Origin: Pedobacter nyackensis
GTDB lineage: Bacteria > Bacteroidota > Bacteroidia > Sphingobacteriales > Sphingobacteriaceae
NCBI RefSeq assembly: GCF_900176505.1
Contig: NZ_FWYB01000016.1
Span: forward strand, 62,001 to 126,000
Length of the DNA stretch: 64,000 nt
Direction: 5' to 3'
Below the pieces are notes generated by a model. That model was given only the letters and a program-made list of their open reading frames with translations. It had not been told where the DNA came from and did no database searches. A program made the translations under genes and the position numbers. Positions 26,701-35,956 of the stretch are shown here, piece by piece (the first letter of the stretch is position 1; the number at the start of each line of letters is the position of its first letter).

Positions 26701-28554
26701 ATGGAGAATTTTATAGTATCAGCCCGTAAATACCGTCCCTCAACGTTTGAAACCGTTGTTGGTCAGCAACACATTACGGGTACCCTAAAAAATGCTATAA
26801 AAAACAACCAGCTGGCACAGGCCTTTTTATTTTGCGGGCCACGAGGTGTAGGTAAAACCACCTGCGCACGTATTCTTGCAAAAACCATCAACTGCACCAA
26901 CTTAACAACCGAGCAGGAAGCATGCGGCACCTGTGAGTCTTGCGTCTCTTTTCAAACCGGTCATTCCTTTAACTTTCATGAACTGGATGCTGCATCGAAC
27001 AACTCTGTTGATGACATCAGAAGTCTGATTGAGCAGGTACGTATACCGCCACAAGCTGGAAAATATAAAATATACATCATTGATGAGGTGCACATGCTAT
27101 CAGCAAATGCATTCAATGCGTTCCTAAAAACGCTTGAAGAACCGCCGTCCTATGCTATATTTATACTAGCCACTACAGAAAAACACAAAATACTGCCTAC
27201 CATATTATCACGCTGCCAGATCTTCGATTTCAACAGGATCCAGGTAGATGACATTTCAGGCCATTTGAATAAAATCGCTGAACGCGAAAACATAGCAGTA
27301 GAAGCCGACGGTCTGCACATCATTGCCCAAAAGGCTGATGGCGGATTAAGGGATGCCCTTTCCATGTTTGATCAGATTGTAAGTTATACCAATAAAAATC
27401 TAACTTATAAATCGGTAATCGACAACCTCAATATCCTTGATTACGATTACTATTTCAAACTGACGCAATACCTTACTACGGCCGATGTAAGTAATTCACT
27501 TGTATTATTTGATGAAATACTGAACAACGGTTTTGACGGCAACAACTTCATCAATGGCCTGGCCAGTCACCTGCGCAATCTATTGGTAGCTAAAGACCCG
27601 CAAACCACTAAACTTTTAGAAGTTAGCGAGAATATCAAACAGAAATACATCAGCCAGAGTCAGCAGACTCCGGTTTCTTTCATCCTGACTGCTTTAAACC
27701 TGGCTAATCAGTGCGATCTGAATTACAAGAACAGTAAAAATCAGCGGCTTCAGGTTGAGATGGCTTTAATCAAAATGTGCCACATTCCATCGGTACTTCA
27801 ACTAGCCAGCCAACCGCTTACCAACGCAACTGACAACGATCAGATTAAAAAAAAAACTAGTTTAACTTCTGCTCCGGCACCTACCCCAGCCGTAAGTCAG
27901 GTAGTACCAGTTGCAGCGCCTGTAACCTCTATTCCTTTAACCAATCCAGCAACCAGTTCAATCCCTGCCATACCGGTTATTGAATCAAAACCTGTTACTA
28001 CCCCCTCTGCAAGTATACCGCTTCCTAAAAGAGCCCCGGTGCCTTCAGCAAAAATTGTACTCAAACCATCGCCTGCTGCACAACAAAATAAATCCGCAGT
28101 ACTTATCCCCTCTTTAAACGGGATAGAGAAAAAAGAAGACGGGGAAGATGGCGATGAGCCTAAATACATAACCGGGAACGATCGTGAAGCCTTTACACAG
28201 GAACAACTATTGTTTTACTGGAATGAATACATTCAAATTGTAAAAGAAGCCAATAAAATCAACGTATACACATTGATGGTTACCTCTCCGCCAATACTGG
28301 AAAGTCAGGAAGAAATTATGGTCCATATTGAACACAAGCTTCAGGAAGATATCCTTCAGAATGAGATGATAGAGCTACTAAACTTCTTAAGACCAAGGCT
28401 TAAAAACTTCAGTATACTCGTTAAAACAAAACAAGTAGTTAAAGAAGTAGTGAATCGTCTATATACCAGTGTTGAAAAGTACCAATACCTGGTAGAAAAA
28501 AACCCTAAACTTGAAGAAATGCGTCGCAGGTTTAACCTGGACGTGAGTTCTTAA
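26701..28554 (+). CDS. dnaX: DNA polymerase III subunit gamma/tau
   Basis: 617 residues from the ATG at 26701; a GTG nine bases upstream is in frame. The AAA+ clamp-loader core is clear: Walker A GPRGVGKT (46-53), zinc module Cys65, Cys75, Cys78, Cys81, Walker B YIIDEVHML, and the LKTLEEPP and ILSRCQIFDF (sensor 1/SRC) motifs. A Pro/Ala/Ser-rich linker (about 370-480) follows, then a C-terminal tau-like domain. I did not look for a frameshift site producing gamma. Confidence 0.95.
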   Translation: MENFIVSARKYRPSTFETVVGQQHITGTLKNAIKNNQLAQAFLFCGPRGVGKTTCARILAKTINCTNLTTEQEACGTCESCVSFQTGHSFNFHELDAASNNSVDDIRSLIEQVRIPPQAGKYKIYIIDEVHMLSANAFNAFLKTLEEPPSYAIFILATTEKHKILPTILSRCQIFDFNRIQVDDISGHLNKIAERENIAVEADGLHIIAQKADGGLRDALSMFDQIVSYTNKNLTYKSVIDNLNILDYDYYFKLTQYLTTADVSNSLVLFDEILNNGFDGNNFINGLASHLRNLLVAKDPQTTKLLEVSENIKQKYISQSQQTPVSFILTALNLANQCDLNYKNSKNQRLQVEMALIKMCHIPSVLQLASQPLTNATDNDQIKKKTSLTSAPAPTPAVSQVVPVAAPVTSIPLTNPATSSIPAIPVIESKPVTTPSASIPLPKRAPVPSAKIVLKPSPAAQQNKSAVLIPSLNGIEKKEDGEDGDEPKYITGNDREAFTQEQLLFYWNEYIQIVKEANKINVYTLMVTSPPILESQEEIMVHIEHKLQEDILQNEMIELLNFLRPRLKNFSILVKTKQVVKEVVNRLYTSVEKYQYLVEKNPKLEEMRRRFNLDVSS

Positions 28555-28556
28555 CG

Positions 28557-28973
28557 CTACTTACCCGGCTTGTCGTTAACCGGATAGCCCTCTTCATCCA
28601 GATCATCCCGGTCATCCTCAGGCGTACGGCCAAGAATCTCATCCTCTGGGCTCAACTCTACGCTTTCACCATTATCTATGCGCATTCCCGCCCCATCAAG
28701 CCTCTCACTCATCTCCTTTTCCGCATTATATTCAGATCCAATGTAGGGATTGGATTCATCATAGGAAGAAATACTGTCTTCACCATTAGGAGCTGAGGTA
28801 TCATAAGGAAGCGGATGATCGTAATCGGTATCATTGCCTTTTACGTCAAATTCAAAACTGTTCTTGTCCTCATCATAAGACAGGTTGTTAAAATCTTTAG
28901 TTTCTCCCAAATCCATTGGATGAAGCCTATCAGTTGCTCGCTTAGCTCCTTGCTTATTATCTTGGCCCGACAT
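28557..28973 (-). CDS. Acidic small protein of unknown function
   Basis: 138 residues from the ATG at 28973 (MSGQDNKQGAKRATDRLHPM); a longer in-frame start at 29045 is unlikely. Very rich in Asp, Glu, Ser and Asn, with no hydrophobic core or signal peptide, so probably largely disordered. The LGETKDFNNLSYDEDKNSFE and LDEEGYPVNDKPGK segments look conserved in style but I know no family. Its 3' end lies 2 bases from the dnaX stop (convergent). Confidence 0.6.
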   Translation of the reverse strand: MSGQDNKQGAKRATDRLHPMDLGETKDFNNLSYDEDKNSFEFDVKGNDTDYDHPLPYDTSAPNGEDSISSYDESNPYIGSEYNAEKEMSERLDGAGMRIDNGESVELSPEDEILGRTPEDDRDDLDEEGYPVNDKPGK

Positions 28974-29029
28974 ATTGGTAAGTTTTATATGAGTATAACG
29001 CAAAAAAAACGATAAAGTTTTTGCAAAAT

Positions 29030-29060
29030 AAAAGGGCTGCATCAACGATACAGCCCTTTT
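29030..29060 (-). terminator. Terminator after icd
   Basis: 10-bp perfect stem AAAAGGGCTG/CAGCCCTTTT (29030-29039, 29051-29060) 20 bases past the icd stop. T-rich sequence follows on the minus strand. Confidence 0.85.
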
Positions 29061-29080
29061 TATTTAAACTTCGGTTAGGC

Positions 29081-31300
29081 TTATAAGCTTGCCAAAGTAG
29101 TATTTAAAGTTTCACTCGGACGCATTGCTGCTGAAGCTAACTCATCGTTAGGATTGTAGTACCCGCCAATATTTTGTGGTTTACCCTGAGCTCCAATCAG
29201 CTCTGCTGAGATCTTGTTTTCGTTCTCAGTTAAGGCTTTCGCAAGTGGAGTAAATCTAGCTTGCAACTCAGCATCTTTAGTTTGATCGGCTAAGCCTTGT
29301 GCCCAATACATCGCCAGATAGAAGTGAGAACCTCTATTGTCAATCTGTCCAACTTTACGAGCCGGAGATTTATCGTTTGCAAGGAATAACTCTGTTGCAG
29401 TATCTAAAGTTTCAGCTAAAACTAAAGCTTTCGGGTTGTTTTGCGTTTGACCTAAATGCTCTAAAGAAACCGCTAATGCTAAGAACTCACCTAATGAATC
29501 CCAACGCAGGTAACCTTCCTGAAGGAACTGTTCAATATGTTTTGGAGCAGAACCGCCAGCACCTGTCTCGAACAAGCCACCACCATTCATCAATGGTACG
29601 ATAGATAACATTTTTGCCGATGTACCTAGCTCCAGAATCGGGAACAAATCTGTTAAATAATCACGCAATACGTTACCCGTTACAGAAATTGTATCTTCTC
29701 CTTTACGGATTCTATCTAACGTGAATTTAGTAGCCTCAATTGGTGAAAGAATACGAATATCTAAACCAGTAGTGTCATGATCTAACAAATACTTGTTCAC
29801 TTTTACAATAATCTCTCTATCATGCGCCCTGTTTTCATCCAACCAGAAAACAGCTGGCGTAGCCGATAAACGAGCTCTGTTTACAGTCAGCTTAACCCAA
29901 TCCTGAATTGGTGCATCTTTAGTCTGACACATGCGGAAAATATCACCCTTTTCAACCTTCTGGTCGAAGAAGATCTTACCATCAGCATCAGTTACGCGGA
30001 TTGTTCCACTTGCTGTAGCCTGGAAAGTTTTATCATGAGAACCATACTCTTCAGCTTTTTGCGCCATTAAACCAACGTTTGGCACAGAGCCCATCGTGGT
30101 TACGTCAAAAGCGCCATGAGCTTTACAATCGTCGATCGTAGCAGTGTAAACACCTGCATAGCAACGATCCGGAATAATGGCAATCGTATCTTGTTGTTTG
30201 TTATCCTTGTTCCACATCTGACCTGATGTACGAATCATTGCAGGCATTGAAGCATCTACAATAACATCAGATGGCACATGAAGATTGGTAATACCTTTAT
30301 CAGAATTTACCATGGCTAAAGCAGGACCTTTTGCAATGGCTTCGTCAATAGCAGCTTTTACTTCTGCTTCTTTTGCATTTCCAGCAATTTTAGCATAAAC
30401 ATCACCTAAACCATTGCGGGTATCTACATTTAGTTCTTTAAATAAATCAGCATACTTAGCAAAAACATCTGCAAAATAAACCTCTACAATCGCACCAAAA
30501 ATGATAGGATCAGAAACCTTCATCATAGTTGCTTTTAAGTGAGCTGAAAGCAATATGCCCGCAGCGTTAGCTTCTTCAATGGCTTTTGCAACGAAAGTTT
30601 TCAATGCAGAAAGGCTCATTACTGAACTATCGATCACTTCGCCGGCTTTTAACGACGCTAAACCTTTTAGCTCAACAACAGCTCCATTGGCATCAACAAA
30701 CTCTATTTTAAATTGAGCAGCGTCGGCTACAGTAACAGATTTCTCTGATCCGTAAAAATCGCCTTCAGTCATGCTTACTACTTTAGTTTTAGAATCTGCA
30801 GACCACGCTCCCATTGAATGTGGATTTGCTTTTGCATAATTCTTAACTGCTTTAGGCGCTCTACGATCTGAGTTACCTTCACGTAAAACAGGGTTAACAG
30901 CAGAACCTAAAACTTTTGCATATTTTGCTTTGATTGCTTTTTCTTCTTCCGTTTGTGCATTATCAGGATAATTAGGAATAGCATATCCCTGTGATTGTAA
31001 TTCCGAAATTGCACCTACCAACTGTGGAATAGAAGCAGAAATATTAGGTAATTTGATAATATTAGCCTCTGGTGTAGTTGCCAATTGGCCAAGTTCTGTC
31101 AATGCATCTCCAACTTTTTGCTCTTCCTTTAAAAATTCAGGGAAATTTGCCAGAATTCTTCCAGCTAAAGAAATATCTCTGCTTTCTACATCAATACCAG
31201 CTGAAGCTGTAAAAGCTTGTACAATTGGTAAGAATGAATAGGTTGCCAACATTGGCGCCTCATCTGTTTTGGTATAGATAATTTTTGATGTGTTCGACAT
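29081..31300 (-). CDS. icd: Monomeric NADP-dependent isocitrate dehydrogenase
   Basis: 739 residues, the size of the monomeric IDH-II type (about 740) rather than the 400-residue dimeric type. It starts with SKIIYTKTDEAPMLATYSFL and carries MIRTSGQMWNKDNKQQDTIAIIPDRCYAGVY split as usual across the substrate site, KVEKGDIFRMCQTKDAPIQDW, and GGLFETGAGGSAPKH in the C-terminal part. It makes 2-oxoglutarate and NADPH in the cytoplasm. Single gene with its own terminator. Confidence 0.95.
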   Translation of the reverse strand: MSNTSKIIYTKTDEAPMLATYSFLPIVQAFTASAGIDVESRDISLAGRILANFPEFLKEEQKVGDALTELGQLATTPEANIIKLPNISASIPQLVGAISELQSQGYAIPNYPDNAQTEEEKAIKAKYAKVLGSAVNPVLREGNSDRRAPKAVKNYAKANPHSMGAWSADSKTKVVSMTEGDFYGSEKSVTVADAAQFKIEFVDANGAVVELKGLASLKAGEVIDSSVMSLSALKTFVAKAIEEANAAGILLSAHLKATMMKVSDPIIFGAIVEVYFADVFAKYADLFKELNVDTRNGLGDVYAKIAGNAKEAEVKAAIDEAIAKGPALAMVNSDKGITNLHVPSDVIVDASMPAMIRTSGQMWNKDNKQQDTIAIIPDRCYAGVYTATIDDCKAHGAFDVTTMGSVPNVGLMAQKAEEYGSHDKTFQATASGTIRVTDADGKIFFDQKVEKGDIFRMCQTKDAPIQDWVKLTVNRARLSATPAVFWLDENRAHDREIIVKVNKYLLDHDTTGLDIRILSPIEATKFTLDRIRKGEDTISVTGNVLRDYLTDLFPILELGTSAKMLSIVPLMNGGGLFETGAGGSAPKHIEQFLQEGYLRWDSLGEFLALAVSLEHLGQTQNNPKALVLAETLDTATELFLANDKSPARKVGQIDNRGSHFYLAMYWAQGLADQTKDAELQARFTPLAKALTENENKISAELIGAQGKPQNIGGYYNPNDELASAAMRPSETLNTTLASL

Positions 31301-31440
31301 ATTTTTATAAATACGATTATATGAATGAAAAATAAAGCTGATTATTTAAGATAAACCCGCTTCTGATTAAATCGCCTAAAGATAGGATAAACAGATGAAT
31401 TAATGGGCATAGATAAGTGCATAAATAGCCAAAATATGAG

Positions 31441-31471
31441 GCTAAAATTTACAATCTAAATTTTAGCTTTG
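31441..31471 (+). promoter_or_regulatory. Inverted repeat overlapping a -7 box upstream of the TonB receptor
   Basis: A perfect 10-bp inverted repeat GCTAAAATTT (31441-31450) and AAATTTTAGC (31458-31467) with a 7-base spacer. Its right arm overlaps a TAGCTTTG -7 box (31464-31471) that ends 6 bases before the ATG. No TTTG -33 element is seen. The position suits repression of the receptor gene, for instance by a metal-sensing regulator, but the regulator is unknown. Confidence 0.55.
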
Positions 31472-31477
31472 TTTCAG

Positions 31478-33544
31478 ATGAAAACATTTTTTACAGGCTG
31501 CTTAACAGCGCTTTGCTTTTCGGGACTTGCGCAAAGTAAACAGGACACCACAAAAAAACTTAATGAAGTCATTATACGACCTTATTTCTCCGATCAACCT
31601 TTGTTGAGGTCGACCGGCTCAATTGGTTTGGTCGATCAGGCATTCCTGGATAAGCAGCCTTCCGGCTCCTTCGTTTCAGCTATGAATACCATCTCGGGTG
31701 TACGTATGGAAGAACGTTCACCAGGCAGTTATCGCCTTTCTATCCGCGGGAGCTTATTGCGCTCTCCATTTGGCGTAAGAAATGTAAAAATCTATTTTGA
31801 TGATTTCCCTTTAACAGATGCGGGCGGAAATACCTATTTCAATGCCCTTGATGTATCAGCAGCACAAAGCTTACAAGTACTGAAAGGTCCGCATGGTAAT
31901 ATCTTTGGCGCCAATTCTGGCGGGGTTATACTCATACAACCTCAAGGTACTATTCCGGATAGCACCGCATTAGGGCTAAAACTCGAAGGTGGATCATATG
32001 GTACTTTCAGAGAGAATTTAACTTTAAACAAACAGTTTAACAAATATAGCTTCAGCTTTACACAGGCTTACCAGCGCAGTGATGGTTACCGTGACCATAG
32101 CGGCATGAACCGTAAATACTTCCAGACTTTTCACAAATGGGACTACGCTAAAAATGCGGCTTTAAAAGCATTGGTATTTTATTCAGACCTCCATTACAAT
32201 ACACCCGGAGGATTAAACGAGTCGCAATATTTATTGAATCCTAAATTATCAAGACCAGCAGCGGGGGCCTTAAAAAGCGCTATTGAACAAAATGCAGGAA
32301 TTTACAGCAAAACTTTATACGGAGGTATTTCACACGATTGGCAGATCAATGAAAAGTTAAAACATGTAGTCGCAGTTTTTTCTTCCTATACCGACTTTAA
32401 AAATCCATTTATTACCAACTATGAGAAACGTAAGGAGTTTACGCTGGGCCTGAGATCGTATGTGGAGTATCAGCAGCAAAAGACTGACCTGAACTGGAAA
32501 TTCAATCTGGGGCTTGAAAGTATGCAAACTGCAACAGACTTTAACAATTACGCGAATAATTCAGGTGTTCAGGGCGCGCTTGCTGTTTCAGATAAGCTAA
32601 AAGCGGCTTCTAACTTTGCATTTGCTCATTTTAGTGCAGATCTTTTTAGCAAGTGGTTATTTGAACTCTCAGCAAGTGCCAATTTATATGAATATGGCTA
32701 TGAAAACATCGCTCCTGTTGCTATACCAAAAAGGACAAACAGTTTTGATATCCAATTGATGCCAAGAGCCGCATTATCATATCTGGTTGATACTAACTTC
32801 TCTTTAAGGGCTTCCGTAAGTAAGGGTTACTCCCCGCCTACCCTTACTGAAGTAAGGGCTTCGGATAATGTAATCAATGTCGATTTGCAACCAGAATATG
32901 GTTGGAATTATGAAACCGGCCTAAAATATCAAATGCTCAACAACAGACTGTTTATTGATGTCACCGGTTTTTACTACAACCTGAAAAGCGCAATTGTAAG
33001 GCGTTTGAACGACGGTGGTTCGGAGTATTTCATCAATGCTGGTGGCACCAAACAATGGGGATTGGAAACTACCCTTGCCCTTTGGGTAATCCCTGCCAAT
33101 ACCTCACACTTCATCAGAGGATTGCAGTTTCATAATGCATACACACTGAGTCAGTTTAAATTCGACAAATACCTGGATAAGACGGCTGACTATTCCGGGA
33201 ATAGACTTACCGGTGTTCCGAAAACAACGTTAGTGAGCAGTGCGGATCTACAATTGCCAAAGGGCTTTTATGCTTTCTTACAACATAACTTTACTTCGCG
33301 CATTCCTTTAAACGATGCGAATACTACTTATGCTAAGCAATACCATCTTTTACAAGCAAAAATTGGCTGGAGAAACTTGCGCATTGGTAAAACTCCTGTA
33401 GAAGTTTTTGCGGGGGCAGACAATATATTGAATGCAAACTACAGCTTGGGTAACGACCTCAATGCTTTAGGAGGTCGTTACTTCAATGCTGCTGCTAAAC
33501 GTAATTTTTATGGAGGTTTGGCTGTAAGACTGAACAAAATATAA
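31478..33544 (+). CDS. TonB-dependent outer-membrane receptor
   Basis: 688 residues from the ATG at 31478 (MKTFFTGCLTALCFSGLAQ signal peptide). The plug (about 30-160) has PSGSFVSAMNTISGVRMEE, SIRGS, VLKGPHGNIFGANSGGVILI; the rest is a beta-barrel. There is no STN domain and no SusC-type Ig domain, and no susD partner. This makes it a FecA/CirA-like receptor, most likely for a ferric siderophore or another metal chelate. The substrate is inference. It is a single gene. Confidence 0.88.
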   Translation: MKTFFTGCLTALCFSGLAQSKQDTTKKLNEVIIRPYFSDQPLLRSTGSIGLVDQAFLDKQPSGSFVSAMNTISGVRMEERSPGSYRLSIRGSLLRSPFGVRNVKIYFDDFPLTDAGGNTYFNALDVSAAQSLQVLKGPHGNIFGANSGGVILIQPQGTIPDSTALGLKLEGGSYGTFRENLTLNKQFNKYSFSFTQAYQRSDGYRDHSGMNRKYFQTFHKWDYAKNAALKALVFYSDLHYNTPGGLNESQYLLNPKLSRPAAGALKSAIEQNAGIYSKTLYGGISHDWQINEKLKHVVAVFSSYTDFKNPFITNYEKRKEFTLGLRSYVEYQQQKTDLNWKFNLGLESMQTATDFNNYANNSGVQGALAVSDKLKAASNFAFAHFSADLFSKWLFELSASANLYEYGYENIAPVAIPKRTNSFDIQLMPRAALSYLVDTNFSLRASVSKGYSPPTLTEVRASDNVINVDLQPEYGWNYETGLKYQMLNNRLFIDVTGFYYNLKSAIVRRLNDGGSEYFINAGGTKQWGLETTLALWVIPANTSHFIRGLQFHNAYTLSQFKFDKYLDKTADYSGNRLTGVPKTTLVSSADLQLPKGFYAFLQHNFTSRIPLNDANTTYAKQYHLLQAKIGWRNLRIGKTPVEVFAGADNILNANYSLGNDLNALGGRYFNAAAKRNFYGGLAVRLNKI

Positions 33545-33559
33545 AGCCTCGACTTTAAC

Positions 33560-33922
33560 TTACGGTATTTCCACACACAAAACGCCATCATCTTTATTGA
33601 TGATGGCCACGGCATTTACAACAATCTCAAAAGTATAGCGAGGTTCCCCTTTCTTATCTGTATAGCGTTGTGAATTGAGTTTTCCTTCAATACTAAACCG
33701 GCTTCCTTTTTTAATTGTCTTCTCTATCAGCTCAATCTTCTTATTCCAAAAGATCAGACTAAACCACTGCGTTTGATTAACCAGCTCACCAGAATTATTC
33801 TGATAAAATTCGTTAACTGCAATACTGACTCTAGCCATTCTTCTCTGGTTCTCAAAAGTAATGATAACCGGGTCACTACCCGCAAAACCGGTTAACCGCA
33901 CACTGTTTCTTACATTTTCCAT
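33560..33922 (-). CDS. ssb: Short single-stranded DNA-binding protein
   Basis: 120 residues with an OB fold: VRNSVRLTGFAGSDPVIITF, RRMARVSIAVNEFY, TQWFSLIFWNKKIE, KGSRFSIEGKLNSQRYTDKK. Full-length bacterial SSB has a disordered tail ending in an acidic DDDIPF tip; here the protein stops soon after the OB fold (DDGVLCVEIP). It is therefore probably a secondary SSB without the usual partner-recruiting tip. A large palindromic array lies upstream. Confidence 0.88.
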   Translation of the reverse strand: MENVRNSVRLTGFAGSDPVIITFENQRRMARVSIAVNEFYQNNSGELVNQTQWFSLIFWNKKIELIEKTIKKGSRFSIEGKLNSQRYTDKKGEPRYTFEIVVNAVAIINKDDGVLCVEIP

Positions 33923-34015
33923 TGCTTTAATATTTGGTTAGTATTTACTTTATATAGTAGCTCTTTATCCCAGCCACTGATGCTCCAAAATTGAATAGAA
34001 TAGAATTTGCAAGCC

Positions 34016-34054
34016 GGATATAAACGGATATATCCGTTTATATCCGTTTATATC
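34016..34054. promoter_or_regulatory. 30-bp perfect palindrome with an extra half-site
   Basis: 34016-34045 is a perfect 30-bp palindrome centred on ATAT, with the half-site ATATCCGTTTATA. A further copy of the 10-base unit TCCGTTTATA follows directly (34034-34043 and 34044-34053). It lies in the 211-base divergent gap between ssb and a zinc-ribbon gene, 93 bases from the ssb start. It looks like an operator array for a dimeric regulator controlling one or both genes. Confidence 0.6.
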
Positions 34055-34134
34055 AAATAATTATATGTTATTTCACGATACCAACAACAACTAACATGAT
34101 AACTATTTAATTTTACATACCTACCTGTAACTTT

Positions 34135-34506
34135 ATGATCAAACCGATGAAGCGTTTATGCATAGATTGCAGCAGTCCGCTAAACGGCCGCGCTGATAAG
34201 AAATTCTGTGATGATCAGTGCCGAAGCAACTACAACAATAAAATAAGAGCAGAAAGCAACAGCATAGTTAAATCGATCAACCTGATTTTAAAAAAGAACC
34301 GCGATATACTGGAAAGATTCAGTCCCAATGGGAATACCAAAATAAGCAGTGTCAAATTAATGGCAGCAGGTTTCAATCCGGATTATCATACCCATACCTA
34401 TCAGAGTCCAAAGGGTGAGGATTACGTATTTTGTTACGAATATGGTTATACAAAACTAGCGCAGGATGATTTTCTATTCATCAGGAAAGTTAATTTACTA
34501 CCTTAG
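34135..34506 (+). CDS. Small zinc-ribbon protein of unknown function
   Basis: 123 residues. Four cysteines near the N-terminus (C9, C12, C25, C29: CIDCSSPLNGRADKKFCDDQC) form a probable zinc ribbon of the DUF2116 type. An alpha/beta tail with YVFCYEYGYTKLAQDDF follows. Such proteins are common in Bacteroidota, but the function is not known. Start at 34135 or 34147 (both ATG). It is divergent from the short ssb with the palindrome between them, so a shared nucleic-acid role is possible but unproven. Confidence 0.6.
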   Translation: MIKPMKRLCIDCSSPLNGRADKKFCDDQCRSNYNNKIRAESNSIVKSINLILKKNRDILERFSPNGNTKISSVKLMAAGFNPDYHTHTYQSPKGEDYVFCYEYGYTKLAQDDFLFIRKVNLLP

Positions 34507-34523
34507 CCTTAAACTATTGAACC

Positions 34524-35261
34524 ATGTCTAAGATCTTAAACCACTTTATCACGGCCACCTTATTGGTCTTATTTTTTGTCAGCCCCGTAGCTGCAAAGAA
34601 AAAAAGAATCCTTGTATTTTCTAAAACAGCGGGCTTTCATCATGGCTCTATAAAAGTCGGTATGGCAGCTATTCAGAAATTAGGGTTGGAAAATAAATTT
34701 GAAGTTGACACTACAGTTGACGCCAGAAAATTTACCTCAAAAAACCTTAACCAATATGCGGCCATTGTTTTTTTGAATACCACAGGCGATGTTTTGAATG
34801 CCGAGCAGCAGGCAACTTTTGAACAGTACATTAAATCCGGCGGCGGATATGTAGGCGTACATGCGGCCACTGATACAGAATATGAATGGCCCTGGTACGG
34901 AAAACTGGCGGGGGCCTATTTCATCAATCATCCAAAAATACAAATGGCCACTTTAAATGTAATAAACAGGAATACCATTGCAACCAAACACCTCCCAGAA
35001 ATTTGGAAAAGAAAAGATGAATGGTATAATTTTAAAGATATTAGTAAAGACATTAACGTACTGATCACCATCGACGAAACCAGCTATGAAGGTGGCAAAA
35101 ATGCACCTACGCATCCTATGGCATGGTATCATGATTATGATGGTGGCCGATCATTTTACACAGAGCTAGGTCATGTTGACGAATCGTATTCCGATCCATT
35201 TTTTTTACAGCACCTGCTTGGTGGCATCCAGTATGCCATGGGTATAAAAAAAATGGAATAA
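34524..35261 (+). CDS. Exported ThuA-domain protein
   Basis: 245 residues with a signal peptide (about 1-24, VSPVAAK). The ThuA fold is evident from RILVFSKTAGFHHGSI, GGGYVGVHAATDTEYEWPWY and the C-terminal HPMAWYHDYDGGRSFYTELG with HLLGGIQYAMG. ThuA proteins are glutamine-amidotransferase-like and are linked to trehalose and other sugar use. The periplasmic version is common in Bacteroidota and often sits with PQQ sugar dehydrogenases. It lies 17 bases after the zinc-ribbon gene. Confidence 0.88.
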   Translation: MSKILNHFITATLLVLFFVSPVAAKKKRILVFSKTAGFHHGSIKVGMAAIQKLGLENKFEVDTTVDARKFTSKNLNQYAAIVFLNTTGDVLNAEQQATFEQYIKSGGGYVGVHAATDTEYEWPWYGKLAGAYFINHPKIQMATLNVINRNTIATKHLPEIWKRKDEWYNFKDISKDINVLITIDETSYEGGKNAPTHPMAWYHDYDGGRSFYTELGHVDESYSDPFFLQHLLGGIQYAMGIKKME

Positions 35262-35265
35262 CAAT

Positions 35266-35299
35266 AAATAAGGCTGGGTACATTTACCCAGCCTTATTT
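35266..35299. terminator. Bidirectional terminator between ThuA and HPP genes
   Basis: 15-bp perfect stem AAATAAGGCTGGGTA/TACCCAGCCTTATTT (35266-35280, 35285-35299) with a CATT loop. It serves the convergent ThuA transcript; its last base overlaps the first base of the stop codon of the HPP gene. Confidence 0.88.
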
Positions 35300-35889
35300 T
35301 ATATATGACTTTTCGCTCTTAATGTACGGTTTCTGTTTAATATCGGCTTTGAAGGGTATTTACGATGTCTTAAATTGTTAAATATAAGTGCAACCGCAAA
35401 TAAGATGAGCACCCCTGATAACACTGGCGACAATACATACAAATAACCCAGCTCCTCAATCTTTTTACCGCCAGTAACCGCAATTAGCGCCGTAGCTCCA
35501 CCCGGTGGGTGTAAGGTTTTAGTAATCTGCATCGCTACAATGGAAAGTGAAACCGCCAATGCACAGGCAAACCAAAGTTCCCCCGCAAAAAGCTTAAAAA
35601 CGGTCACTCCAATAATTGCGCAGATCACATGTCCACCTATAAGATTGCGTGGCTGTGCCAGCGGACTGTTAATAATACCATACACCAGTACAGATGAGGC
35701 ACCAAATGAACCTATAAGGAACAAATTATCACTAGCAACCAGATACTGACTATTTAGTAAACCAATTAAACCAATCCCAACAAAAGAGCCTATAAAAGTG
35801 AGTATATGTTCCTTCGCATCAATTAGTGTCTCGCGATATAAGATGTATCTCGCTTTACGATATTGTTTTCTAATTATTCTTCTCGGCAT
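35299..35889 (-). CDS. HPP-family integral membrane protein
   Basis: 196 residues with four to five hydrophobic helices and the family signature THLHPP-type segment TLHPPGGATAL in the middle. A basic N-terminus (MPRRIIRKQYRKARYILY) and a basic C-terminus frame the helices. HPP proteins are small membrane proteins; some have been connected with nitrite transport in chloroplasts. The function here is unknown. The gene is convergent with ThuA. Confidence 0.85.
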   Translation of the reverse strand: MPRRIIRKQYRKARYILYRETLIDAKEHILTFIGSFVGIGLIGLLNSQYLVASDNLFLIGSFGASSVLVYGIINSPLAQPRNLIGGHVICAIIGVTVFKLFAGELWFACALAVSLSIVAMQITKTLHPPGGATALIAVTGGKKIEELGYLYVLSPVLSGVLILFAVALIFNNLRHRKYPSKPILNRNRTLRAKSHI

Positions 35890-35956
35890 CTATTTATCTA
35901 TATTCGCCGCGAAATTAACACAATATCTAGTCATATACTAGTCATTATTTATCTTC

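Noticed and set aside
34016..34054. CRISPR-like or tandem repeat array
   Set aside because: Only two direct units of 10 bases plus a palindrome; no spacers. It is better explained as an operator.
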